Virus record (IMG/VR): IMGVR_UViG_3300032753_002463
Span: 1-64,000 of that record
Length of the DNA stretch: 64,000 nt
Strand: one strand, 5' to 3'
Origin: a virus
This document shows, one piece after another, positions 45,631 through 52,563 of this stretch; position 1 is the first letter of the stretch, and every line of letters starts with the position of its first letter. The translations under genes and the position numbers were made by a program. Below the pieces are notes generated by a model. That model saw nothing but the letters and a program-made list of their open reading frames with translations. It did not search any database and was not told the origin of the DNA.

Positions 45631-45688
45631 TATATATTCAATCCTTTTAGAACCCTTAGTTTTGTGTTGCTATTGAGGTATATAGAAT

Positions 45689-45931
45689 ATGGAAAAATAT
45701 GGTTATAAAAATATTGCTCATAGGAATGAGTTTGAAAAGAACACAGAAAAATTAGGAAAACATCAATTTTCTTATAATTCAGGTAAATATATAACTCACT
45801 ATGATTTTGTTAATTGGGGCGACCAACAAAAAAGTGGTATTCCTGGACAATCTAACTATACTATTAAAACATTAGATGCTTTATTAAATGCTAGTGCAAT
45901 AGTTTCCGGCACAGATATTAAGAAAAAATAA
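45689..45931 (+). CDS. hypothetical plus-strand protein (80 aa)
   Basis: This 80-residue plus-strand frame sits alone in the gap between gp25 and the gene at 46096. It begins MEKYGYKNIAHRNEFEKNTE and has a well-mixed, charged composition rather than the pattern of an antisense shadow, since no minus-strand gene lies opposite. GAGGTATATAGAAT precedes the ATG. The C-terminus (DALLNASAIVSGTDIKKK) is probably helical. No family is recognised. Because it is isolated, a non-coding region with a chance frame remains possible. Confidence 0.45.
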   Translation: MEKYGYKNIAHRNEFEKNTEKLGKHQFSYNSGKYITHYDFVNWGDQQKSGIPGQSNYTIKTLDALLNASAIVSGTDIKKK

Positions 45932-46095
45932 ATATCTTCATAGTCGAATTCTTTTGACAAAACTATGCTAAAAATATTACAAGTGTAATAAGGCAGGCAA
46001 TGATTCATTAGTAGAGCAAAACAAATCAATAATCTTTACTTTTTATGAAGGTGTTATATGCAATGTAAGTTCCCCACATAGTTAAGATTCTTTAT
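45932..46095. other. intergenic region with weak hairpin
   Basis: This 164-base gap lies between the 80-residue plus-strand frame and the structural gene ending at 46096. A 6-bp hairpin (TATTAC / GTAATA at 45975-45990) is followed on the minus strand by TTTTT, making a weak terminator candidate for the leftward transcript. TTTTGACAAAACTATGC at about 45952-45968 could be part of a rightward promoter, but no gene follows it. I see nothing else. Confidence 0.35.
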
Positions 46096-46866
46096 TTAGT
46101 TCCACTGTACTATATAGTAAGGAGTATTTTCATCATTAATCATTTTCATTACCTCGTCTAATTCTGCTTGGCCAACAGTTGTAATAGCCGCAGTGTTAAT
46201 AGTAATTCCACCAGGTAATGTATAGCCAAAAGTTCCTAACAATCTACCGATGTTTATTTTTGCTTTTGCAAGTACATACCTCACGAATAATTCATCAGAA
46301 TAAAGATTTTCATCAGGAATAGCAATACCCGCTTTAATAACGACATCACAATTATCCCCCGTTAAACCATTAATATTTGCAGACCCGGGGTCTCTACCTA
46401 ATATTGTAAGTAATTTGGTATTTTTATTATATCCATAGGCATATGTTTCTAATAAATATGCTTTCGCTAAATCAAAAAATGAGTATAAAACAGTTCTGTA
46501 AACCAAATTATCACCAACAAATGGGCTTAACATTAATTCAGATCCTAATAATTTAGAATCTCCAAAGTCCTTATCAGGAGTACCAGTCAACCCAGATCCA
46601 TCTACTTGTCTTACTTCATAAACACCAATAACACAATCTGGTAATTGTACAGAACGAGTTGCAAGGAATTGAGGATGTCCAAATAATTCATTTTTTAAAA
46701 CTAAAAATCTATCTTCTACTGCGTATTGATAATTATCCAAAAACCAAGCCCTTGCCCTTTTGATTATACGCTTGATCTCCTGGTCATTTAAGGAGTAAGG
46801 AAGCGCGCAACTGTGGCTGATATCGTCCTTAACTTCCTGAATCAAATTATCGAGTGTTGTTATCAT
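46096..46866 (-). CDS. virion structural protein, probable neck/connector or tail component
   Basis: This 256-residue protein begins MITTLDNLIQEVKDDISHSC. An N-terminal helical segment (NDQEIKRIIKRARAWFLDNY) is followed by beta-rich parts. A C-terminal helical section (YVLAKAKINIGRLLGTFGYT) leads into LPGGITINTAA and a final strand (PYYIVQWN). I recall this pattern from neck or connector proteins in other phages but cannot name the T4 counterpart. Its ATG overlaps the stop of the GIY-YIG gene (ATGA), so its translation depends on that gene. Confidence 0.55.
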   Translation of the reverse strand: MITTLDNLIQEVKDDISHSCALPYSLNDQEIKRIIKRARAWFLDNYQYAVEDRFLVLKNELFGHPQFLATRSVQLPDCVIGVYEVRQVDGSGLTGTPDKDFGDSKLLGSELMLSPFVGDNLVYRTVLYSFFDLAKAYLLETYAYGYNKNTKLLTILGRDPGSANINGLTGDNCDVVIKAGIAIPDENLYSDELFVRYVLAKAKINIGRLLGTFGYTLPGGITINTAAITTVGQAELDEVMKMINDENTPYYIVQWN

Positions 46867-47525
46867 ATTATAGTATTTTTATTTTTCATTGATATGGAAA
46901 TTTTTTCTTTAGTGGATTCACTTAATTTTTTACCTTTCCCATTTCCTTTTTGTGCTAATGACATATTTTTACGTGCTTCTAAAGTTCTCTTTTTACCTAG
47001 ATGTGATAAACCGATTTTATTTTTATGCTCTGCTGTTAATTTTAAACCGGTCCTATCTAAACATTTTTGCTTGCAAATCTCTTTATTTAAACTAGATATA
47101 GTATTTCCTTTATTACCTACGGAGATCTTGGTTTTATGCTCATCTGATAATCTTCTACCTAAATTTTTACCTTTTGATGCAATAGACATCCTTAATTTAC
47201 TTTCTTCTGAATGCCGATGTGATCCATATGGATTAGTAGGCCTAATATTATATCCATATGGATCTTTATGCGCATATAATAGATTAGCCCAATAATGTTC
47301 TTCACTATTTAGATATAATTCTTCACATTCTATTAATAATTCATGAATGAAATTATCCTCTCCATACTTATTCCATGAATTTTGCAATTTTATGTTTCTA
47401 TGCTTACCTTTTCTTAAACTTATTAGATGTGTTTTCCATCTATAATGGATATCAATAGCTTGGCCTAAATAAATTTTACCGTTTATTTTATTAGTTATTG
47501 TATAAATTCCACAAATCTTTTCCAT
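46863..47525 (-). CDS. GIY-YIG homing endonuclease with NUMOD3 repeats (second copy)
   Basis: This 220-residue free-standing homing endonuclease has the signature halves at the N-terminus (CGIYTITN, then KIYLGQA), and a conserved Arg follows in YRWKTHL. A Glu-rich helix (LNSEEHYWANLL) supplies a catalytic Glu. The C-terminal half has at least four NUMOD3-type DNA-binding repeats of the form H-S/T-E-E...R/K-x-x-I/M-S-x-A-x-K-G (RHSEESKLRMSIASKGKN, LSDEHKTKISVGNKG, LTAEHKNKIGLSHLGKK, LSESTKEKISISMKNKN). It lies four bases after the kinase-like gene and overlaps the next gene's start by four bases. It differs from the copy at 12166-13011 in length and repeats, so the two are not recent duplicates. 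Confidence 0.88.
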   Translation of the reverse strand: MEKICGIYTITNKINGKIYLGQAIDIHYRWKTHLISLRKGKHRNIKLQNSWNKYGEDNFIHELLIECEELYLNSEEHYWANLLYAHKDPYGYNIRPTNPYGSHRHSEESKLRMSIASKGKNLGRRLSDEHKTKISVGNKGNTISSLNKEICKQKCLDRTGLKLTAEHKNKIGLSHLGKKRTLEARKNMSLAQKGNGKGKKLSESTKEKISISMKNKNTII

Positions 47526-47529
47526 ATAT

Positions 47530-48096
47530 TTAAAAATCTAATAATTTTATATTTCCTTCTCTATCTATGCCAAAATTACCATTATGAAGATCCAAATTAT
47601 TTTGTAATGGATAATCCCCTAATTTTAATCTAATAAGATCCAAGAAATTTGTCCATCTTTGACAAATTTCTTCAGGTATAGATCTTAATATTTTTTGTAA
47701 AACAGGAATATCATATATTTCAGAAATTATCCATCTTGGTAAAAGCATGGGGGAAGGCAATAACTTTGCACCCACAGCAGCATATTTATCCTCAGCTAAC
47801 TTTAAGTGAATCAACTTAGAAATTATTTCTATATCTTTTTTTGCAGCTTCCGTATCCAATTTTTCTATTGCTGCCCTTTTTTTACTTAATCTTTTTACAG
47901 CAGGGAAAATTTCTGGAAATTCCTTCATGGTGTTAATATGGTGATCAAAATCTAAAATTGAATATTCGCTTTCGCCCCTTTCTACGGGTTTAGGCATTTT
48001 TAGTATCCAATCATTATCTATATCATAGACGTTGTGATATGCTCCAACATCACCTAATTTATCCATATAATCTTCAAATAGTGAAAGGTGCTTCAT
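47530..48096 (-). CDS. kinase-like protein ending at the DF(G) motif
   Basis: This 188-residue protein has kinase-like features near both ends. An N-terminal WILKMPKP (Lys33) could be the ATP-binding lysine. The C-terminal sequence LDLHNGNFGIDREGNIKLLDF (split as catalytic loop D169-L-H-x-G-N174 and metal-binding D187-F188) matches aminoglycoside-phosphotransferase-type kinases. The chain stops directly after Asp-Phe, where relatives usually continue with a helical C-lobe. Only four bases later the GIY-YIG gene begins, so truncation by that insertion is possible; a naturally short phage family is the alternative. The N-terminus MKHLSLFEDYMDKLG also has an L-F-E motif. It starts right after the amidoligase-like gene. 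Confidence 0.5.
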   Translation of the reverse strand: MKHLSLFEDYMDKLGDVGAYHNVYDIDNDWILKMPKPVERGESEYSILDFDHHINTMKEFPEIFPAVKRLSKKRAAIEKLDTEAAKKDIEIISKLIHLKLAEDKYAAVGAKLLPSPMLLPRWIISEIYDIPVLQKILRSIPEEICQRWTNFLDLIRLKLGDYPLQNNLDLHNGNFGIDREGNIKLLDF

Positions 48097-49563
48097 TTAT
48101 CTAAATGTATTATTTGTGTTTGAATTTCTATTTGGATATAATTTATTAGCATTAAATTCTGCATCCTTGTCATTTAAGTTTATAAATTCATCATCAGATT
48201 TGGCATCAGAGTAATTTCTGTCCATGAATTCATTTCTACCAGCCATTTTATCTTTTTTACCTTTAGCATCAAGGAGCTCTGGAATAATTTCTGTTGTATC
48301 GGATATTTCTGCTCCTTTTCCAATATATCCAGATCTAATAATTCCCCCGATAATTTTGCAATTAACATCTTTATCTCGTGCATCTATATAACAATGGCTG
48401 AATTCACTTCCTTGATTTAGATCACAATTAGTAACTTTTGAGTTCATTACATCATTATTGGCAACAAAGGAAGAATCCTCTATTTGACAGCCATCTAATT
48501 TACATCCAAATAAACGACAATGAGAGATATTACCACTAATTGTGCAATCAATGAGATCTAGCTCTCGTAGAAGATTAGCTTTATTAGTTTTTCCATCTTT
48601 TAATTGGTATTTAGATATTTGGGTGTCATAGTTTAAATAACCGGAAGAAATACCATTATCCACAATAATATGATATAGAATATCCCTTAATGAATTGAAA
48701 TAACTTTTGATTATTTGGGGATCATTTCTTAAATCTATAAAAACCTTCAAATCCGGATAATTTCTAATAAATGCTTCCGAATCCAAAAATGTTTCCGATG
48801 ATTTGTATATTTCGTCAATAATTTCTTTTAGCTCATCAATCTCATCTTGGGAAAAGGAATCATTATTTTTTAGAACTTCAAAAGTAGTTCCAATAATATA
48901 ATCCATGATTTCCTTAATTTCTACATATTTCTTTTGGTAATCCTCTCCCCCCATGTATCTTACTTCCATATACCCTTCTTCTAATTTAAGAAGATTGACC
49001 CCCATATTTTTTTCTGTATGTACAGCATACGAATTTCTGTCCAGCATAATATCTTTTCCTCCTTTTACGAATTTATTTACTGGAGTAATTCTCTTAATGC
49101 TCTTTGCATATAAACAGCCCTTTCTTCTTGGAAACCTCTTCCAAATAAAATCTTCATCTATACTTAATACAAACTTGAGGGGGTTTAAATTTTTAAACTC
49201 GATCATAGGGGGATACTTATCCCTATCGAAGTCTAGACCAAATTGGAATGCACATTTTTCATCTGTATAACCATATTGATCGATCCATTTCAAAATTCTA
49301 ATTAAAAGAGGGATAGCTTCAAAATAATTCATTGGTCCTGTAACTAATTCCACCATTTTAACCCCGCCTGAAAAATCGCTTTCTAATTTAAAAACATTAG
49401 AATTTGGCTTGAATTTGGAATGATAGCGATCAAAAACCTTAATTGTTTTACCAATATACTTTCCTAATTTTTCAGCGATTTCCCCTTTCGTAAATTTAGA
49501 GTAGAATTCGAATTCGAATCCCACTCTTGCCGAATAGAAAAAACTTTTATCTAAAATAACCAT
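48097..49563 (-). CDS. amidoligase-like protein with pentapeptide-like C-terminal repeats
   Basis: This 488-residue protein resembles the carboxylate-amine amidoligases of the glutamine synthetase superfamily. Residues 14-20 (VGFEFEF) match the first G-x-E-x-E motif, KMVELVTGPM (Glu72) matches the second, and YMEVRYMGG (Glu200, Arg202) matches the later E-x-R motif. The usual H-x-H segment reads CAFQFGLDFD here, so the expected His are missing. Residues about 336-396 contain irregular five-residue repeats (TISGNISHCRLFGCKLDGC) typical of right-handed helices, followed by a polar tail. Relatives ligate amino groups onto peptides or cell-wall material. Activity is uncertain. It leads the operon with the kinase-like gene and endonuclease, with no gap to the kinase-like gene. 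Confidence 0.5.
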   Translation of the reverse strand: MVILDKSFFYSARVGFEFEFYSKFTKGEIAEKLGKYIGKTIKVFDRYHSKFKPNSNVFKLESDFSGGVKMVELVTGPMNYFEAIPLLIRILKWIDQYGYTDEKCAFQFGLDFDRDKYPPMIEFKNLNPLKFVLSIDEDFIWKRFPRRKGCLYAKSIKRITPVNKFVKGGKDIMLDRNSYAVHTEKNMGVNLLKLEEGYMEVRYMGGEDYQKKYVEIKEIMDYIIGTTFEVLKNNDSFSQDEIDELKEIIDEIYKSSETFLDSEAFIRNYPDLKVFIDLRNDPQIIKSYFNSLRDILYHIIVDNGISSGYLNYDTQISKYQLKDGKTNKANLLRELDLIDCTISGNISHCRLFGCKLDGCQIEDSSFVANNDVMNSKVTNCDLNQGSEFSHCYIDARDKDVNCKIIGGIIRSGYIGKGAEISDTTEIIPELLDAKGKKDKMAGRNEFMDRNYSDAKSDDEFINLNDKDAEFNANKLYPNRNSNTNNTFR

Positions 49564-49599
49564 AGTTTATAAGAGGGCCATATACTATATAGCATTTCA

Positions 49600-49607
49600 T
49601 ATATATC
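49600..49607 (-). promoter_or_regulatory. GATATATA element upstream of the amidoligase-like gene
   Basis: GATATATA on the minus strand lies about 36 bases before the ATG at 49563 and 16 bases past the hairpin terminator at 49624-49650. This is a natural place for a new transcript start. Function is inferred. Confidence 0.35.
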
Positions 49608-49623
49608 TTTATTTGTACACAGC

Positions 49624-49650
49624 AAAAGAGACCTAAAAATAGGCCTCTCT
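49624..49650 (-). terminator. rho-independent terminator
   Basis: An inverted repeat AGAGACCTA / TAGGCCTCT (one G-T pair on the minus-strand RNA) encloses a 4-base loop. On the minus strand it is followed by TTTTGC. It lies 21 bases past the stop of the gp21-like gene and should end the transcript carrying that gene and the S1 gene. Confidence 0.75.
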
Positions 49651-49670
49651 TTATATACAAACCTTTAATC

Positions 49671-50084
49671 TCATATAAGTTCATCATGAGGAAAGGCATC
49701 TGCTTCCCTGCGGATTGCATCAAAGGTAAAAAACTTAGTAATCTTAACTTCCTTAGTATTAGGATTTATATGTCCTGCAGATCTTGGTCTAAAAACATAA
49801 TGTGGAAGACTTTTCAGTAGAATATCGCCAGATTGGGTATCAAGGATTTTAATAGTCCCCATTATTTTATTATCTTGGATTCGAACATCCTCTATAATAT
49901 GACTAACATTATTAAGTGTTATATCCATTGTTTCTGGAAATCCAAGTTCCCCAAAAACAATATTCTTCTTTGTTTTAAAAGTCTCGACGATCTTATGTGC
50001 AGCTTCATCAGTATAAATTCTTCCATTTGTATTTAAAACATTTAGAGGAAGTAACACAACATTTTTTAGTATTTTATTTTCCAT
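49671..50084 (-). CDS. gp21 (prohead protease)-like protein, probably protease-dead
   Basis: This 137-residue protein matches the core of T4-type prohead proteases. NTNGRIYT corresponds to N-x-NGR-x-Y. GELGFPE (45-51) corresponds to GEL-x-HP. VSHIIEDV, then KIMGTIKILDTQSGDILLKSL, correspond to the segment before the catalytic serine. In active enzymes GEL-x-HP carries the catalytic His; here it is Phe49. The segment expected to hold G-V-S-S-R reads FRPRSAGHI. Both catalytic residues therefore look replaced. It may be a scaffold or regulator of a true gp21 encoded elsewhere, as T4 Inh is. It overlaps nothing and lies one base after the S1 gene's stop. Family placement is by eye. Confidence 0.5.
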   Translation of the reverse strand: MENKILKNVVLLPLNVLNTNGRIYTDEAAHKIVETFKTKKNIVFGELGFPETMDITLNNVSHIIEDVRIQDNKIMGTIKILDTQSGDILLKSLPHYVFRPRSAGHINPNTKEVKITKFFTFDAIRREADAFPHDELI

Positions 50085-50085
50085 T

Positions 50086-51333
50086 CTAATTATGATATTT
50101 TTCGCGAAGATGCAGTTTAGAGGATTGAAGTTCTACATCCATAATATTACATTCTATAGTTTCCCCAATCATGTAATCTTTTACTAACTTTTCTAATTCT
50201 TCCTTTTCTATTAATCCAGTAAGTCCATTATCTAATTTAACAAAAACTCCAAAATTCTTAATCTTTGTTACTGTTCCAATATAAATTGGTTCTTCGAAAT
50301 GTACACTTATACTTTCACTATTATCCCTCATTATACATACATTCTTCATTCTTTGAAGTTCTATGCTTTTTACATCGGGTTCTTTAACGGTAAGGACAAT
50401 TCTTTGTGGATTTTTTAAATCTATAACATAAAATTCTGCTCTATCTCCTGACCTATAAGGTATATTGGTAGAAAAATCTACATACTCTTCAGCTGGTATA
50501 AGACCCGTATAATATTCATCCCATTCAACAAATACTCCAGCAGAGGAAGTTCCCGTAACAGTACCAGTATATTTTTGTGTTAATGAAAGTTCTCCTACCT
50601 TTGTATGAATGATATTTTTTAGGTACTTTTTGAAGGATACGACAAAAATATCTCTTTTTTCATCATACGTTTCAACCATAACCATTATTGATTTACCAAC
50701 AAAAGAATTGAAATCAATAATCCTATTAGCAGCTGCTAAAGATCCAGGAAGAAAACATTTAATGCCAGATAAATTTACCATAAATCCACCAGGACAAAGA
50801 TCCTCTACCTTAACAAGGAATGCACTGCGTTCATCTTTAATTGCTCTTAATAGCTCGCTCTTTAATGAATTCTCATATCCTTGAGATACAGAACCATTAT
50901 AATTTCCGGACCTATCAGTAAAAACTACAACATCTAATACTGAGCCTATTTCCATAGTAATAGGAGGAAATCCTAATCTTGCTATTGCTTTTTCTTCTTT
51001 AGCAACATCAATAATAACGGATTGCCCTATTCTTGTTTCAGCAATAGCAGTATTATTCTTAATACTCCTAATTACAACCCTTAGAACCTCCTTATCTTTA
51101 AGCTCTTTGCTTCTTAGGGGGTTCTCAGAATCAAAATTTTTCTCATAATAATCCTCGTATAGATTATTTAATGTGTCAAATTCGTCTGGTTTGTACTGAG
51201 TAGAAGTATAAGCTCTACTACTTTTTCCTCTAGGACCCTTGTCATAGAAATTTTCTTCAAAATAGTCCGTGTATTTTTCATTTAACAATTCACGTACTTC
51301 TGGTTCGTAACCAGTAACTTCTTTTGTGTTCAT
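50086..51333 (-). CDS. ribosomal protein S1-like protein with repeated S1 RNA-binding domains
   Basis: This 415-residue protein has three recognisable S1 (OB-fold) domains after a polar N-terminus of about 60 residues. Their core phrases are GGFMVNLSGIKCFLPGSLA, YTGTVTGTSSAGVFVEWDEY followed by GLIPAEEY, and IYIGTVTKIKNFGVFVKLDN followed by TGLIEKEEL. A weaker unit may precede them (VLRVVIRSIKNNTAIAETR). Bacterial S1 has four to six such domains and brings mRNA to the ribosome. Bacteroidota depend on this because they lack strong Shine-Dalgarno sites. The phage copy could favour phage mRNA or bind RNA elsewhere; both are inference. No promoter was found upstream; the ATG follows AAATAAAAAGC. 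Confidence 0.8.
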   Translation of the reverse strand: MNTKEVTGYEPEVRELLNEKYTDYFEENFYDKGPRGKSSRAYTSTQYKPDEFDTLNNLYEDYYEKNFDSENPLRSKELKDKEVLRVVIRSIKNNTAIAETRIGQSVIIDVAKEEKAIARLGFPPITMEIGSVLDVVVFTDRSGNYNGSVSQGYENSLKSELLRAIKDERSAFLVKVEDLCPGGFMVNLSGIKCFLPGSLAAANRIIDFNSFVGKSIMVMVETYDEKRDIFVVSFKKYLKNIIHTKVGELSLTQKYTGTVTGTSSAGVFVEWDEYYTGLIPAEEYVDFSTNIPYRSGDRAEFYVIDLKNPQRIVLTVKEPDVKSIELQRMKNVCIMRDNSESISVHFEEPIYIGTVTKIKNFGVFVKLDNGLTGLIEKEELEKLVKDYMIGETIECNIMDVELQSSKLHLREKYHN

Positions 51334-51402
51334 GCTTTTTATTTTAGCCTATGTTTGTTATAGTGCATAAGCGGTGAGAAATTTCAAATAATTTATAAAT
51401 AT

Positions 51403-51855
51403 CTAAATACCCAATACTTTACCCAGTGGAGATAAGGGACCACTTAATACAGCTTTACCAGTTGAGATGATAGTTGTAGCTCCTGACATCGCTTTTAATA
51501 CGGGTAATAAAGCTTCTGGCGGATCAATACCTAGTCCCTGTAAACCAGCTAGGGCTGCTGGTAAATGCGCTTCTATTTGTTGTAATGCTAATGCGGCAGT
51601 GATTGGAACTGCCAATAAAGGCAATTGATTAATTACATGGTTTATAAGGGTTTTTGTCTGCTGTATTTCATTTGTTGTTGATAGCATCACTGGTGAATTT
51701 GGAGGAATAGTATTGATTGATGCATCATTATATCCTTGAGATTTTAATCTAGTAGTTACTACCTCTTTTGCCGTAGGGAATGAAATTCCTGACGGATTAG
51801 GGGCATTACTAATAAAACTAGAAATAGCTGATTGTAATTCTTGACTTGCTGCCAT
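51403..51855 (-). CDS. hypothetical Ala/Leu-rich structural protein (150 aa)
   Basis: This 150-residue protein begins MAASQELQSAISSFISNAPN. The C-terminal two-thirds is a long hydrophobic, alanine- and leucine-rich helical region (LPLLAVPITAALALQQIEAH, then LPAALAGLQGLGIDPPEALL). It lies ten bases after the spike gene, so it is probably expressed with it. It may be a hub cap or tape-measure-like helper, or a membrane-active protein. No family is recognised. Confidence 0.55.
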   Translation of the reverse strand: MAASQELQSAISSFISNAPNPSGISFPTAKEVVTTRLKSQGYNDASINTIPPNSPVMLSTTNEIQQTKTLINHVINQLPLLAVPITAALALQQIEAHLPAALAGLQGLGIDPPEALLPVLKAMSGATTIISTGKAVLSGPLSPLGKVLGI

Positions 51856-51865
51856 CTTTAATTGT

Positions 51866-52558
51866 TTAAGGATTCAAAGTATCACCAACATGTATCATAC
51901 CAGTATAAGGATCTGTAGGTAAACAATTCCATCCACCTTGAGCATTTGGTGTAACACTGCTACCGGTTGCTTTTATTTGTCCGGCCTCATTTATTGTAAT
52001 AGAAGCTTGTGGATTAACTATATCAATTTCCCCAGTGGATTTCATGTTAATAGAAGATTTAGGGTTAACTAAATTAATTTCTCCCTTTGACGTAATATTT
52101 ATTTTATCGTCATTAGTTATATTAATTGTAGAGCCTTTTGTTTCCAGCATTAGCCCTTTTTTTTGTGAATAAAAAATTTTAACAATTTCTATTCCATCAT
52201 AAATTAGACTATGAAATCCTTCATATGAATCATTAAGTTCCGCTTTTAAGCTTTGTCCGATTTCTTGTAGTCCCTTATATTCGGGGGAATAATAGTCTCC
52301 ATTATTAAATACTACTCCTACAACTGAACCCAATTGAGGTGTACTAAATCTACCACCCCCGCCATTATCCCCAAAAGAGGTATCTAGTGTTTGATATGCC
52401 CACGGGAGATCATCAACGGATAGATCGTCAAATAAGCCAAAAACATTAATCTTACAACGGCCTTTCCTTTTTGGATCATCAATATCCATCACAACACCCA
52501 AAAAATGTTGGACATCCTCAATATCAATACCAATCTCTTTACTTTTACTAGTTACCAT
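51866..52558 (-). CDS. 5: baseplate spike, gp5-like OB fold and beta-helix without lysozyme
   Basis: This 230-residue protein matches the N-terminal OB-fold of T4 gp5 / P2 gpV (HFLGVVMDIDDPKRKGRCKI, LPWAYQTL, then QLGSVVGVVFNNGDY). The C-terminal part is a repeating beta-helix of short strands (INITNDDKINITSKGEINLV). It ends with GMIHVGDTLNP, a likely tip-binding segment. T4 gp5 (575 residues) also carries a lysozyme domain between these parts. None is present here, so cell-wall cutting must come from another protein. It follows the repeat-rich tail protein by five bases. Confidence 0.88.
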   Translation of the reverse strand: MVTSKSKEIGIDIEDVQHFLGVVMDIDDPKRKGRCKINVFGLFDDLSVDDLPWAYQTLDTSFGDNGGGGRFSTPQLGSVVGVVFNNGDYYSPEYKGLQEIGQSLKAELNDSYEGFHSLIYDGIEIVKIFYSQKKGLMLETKGSTINITNDDKINITSKGEINLVNPKSSINMKSTGEIDIVNPQASITINEAGQIKATGSSVTPNAQGGWNCLPTDPYTGMIHVGDTLNP

Positions 52559-52563
52559 ATTAA

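Noticed and set aside
46813-47295. Plus-strand open frame of 160 codons
   Set aside because: It lies opposite the GIY-YIG gene, whose motifs and NUMOD3 repeats are clear. Its Leu/Phe/Cys-rich product is typical antisense of Lys/Glu-rich coding.
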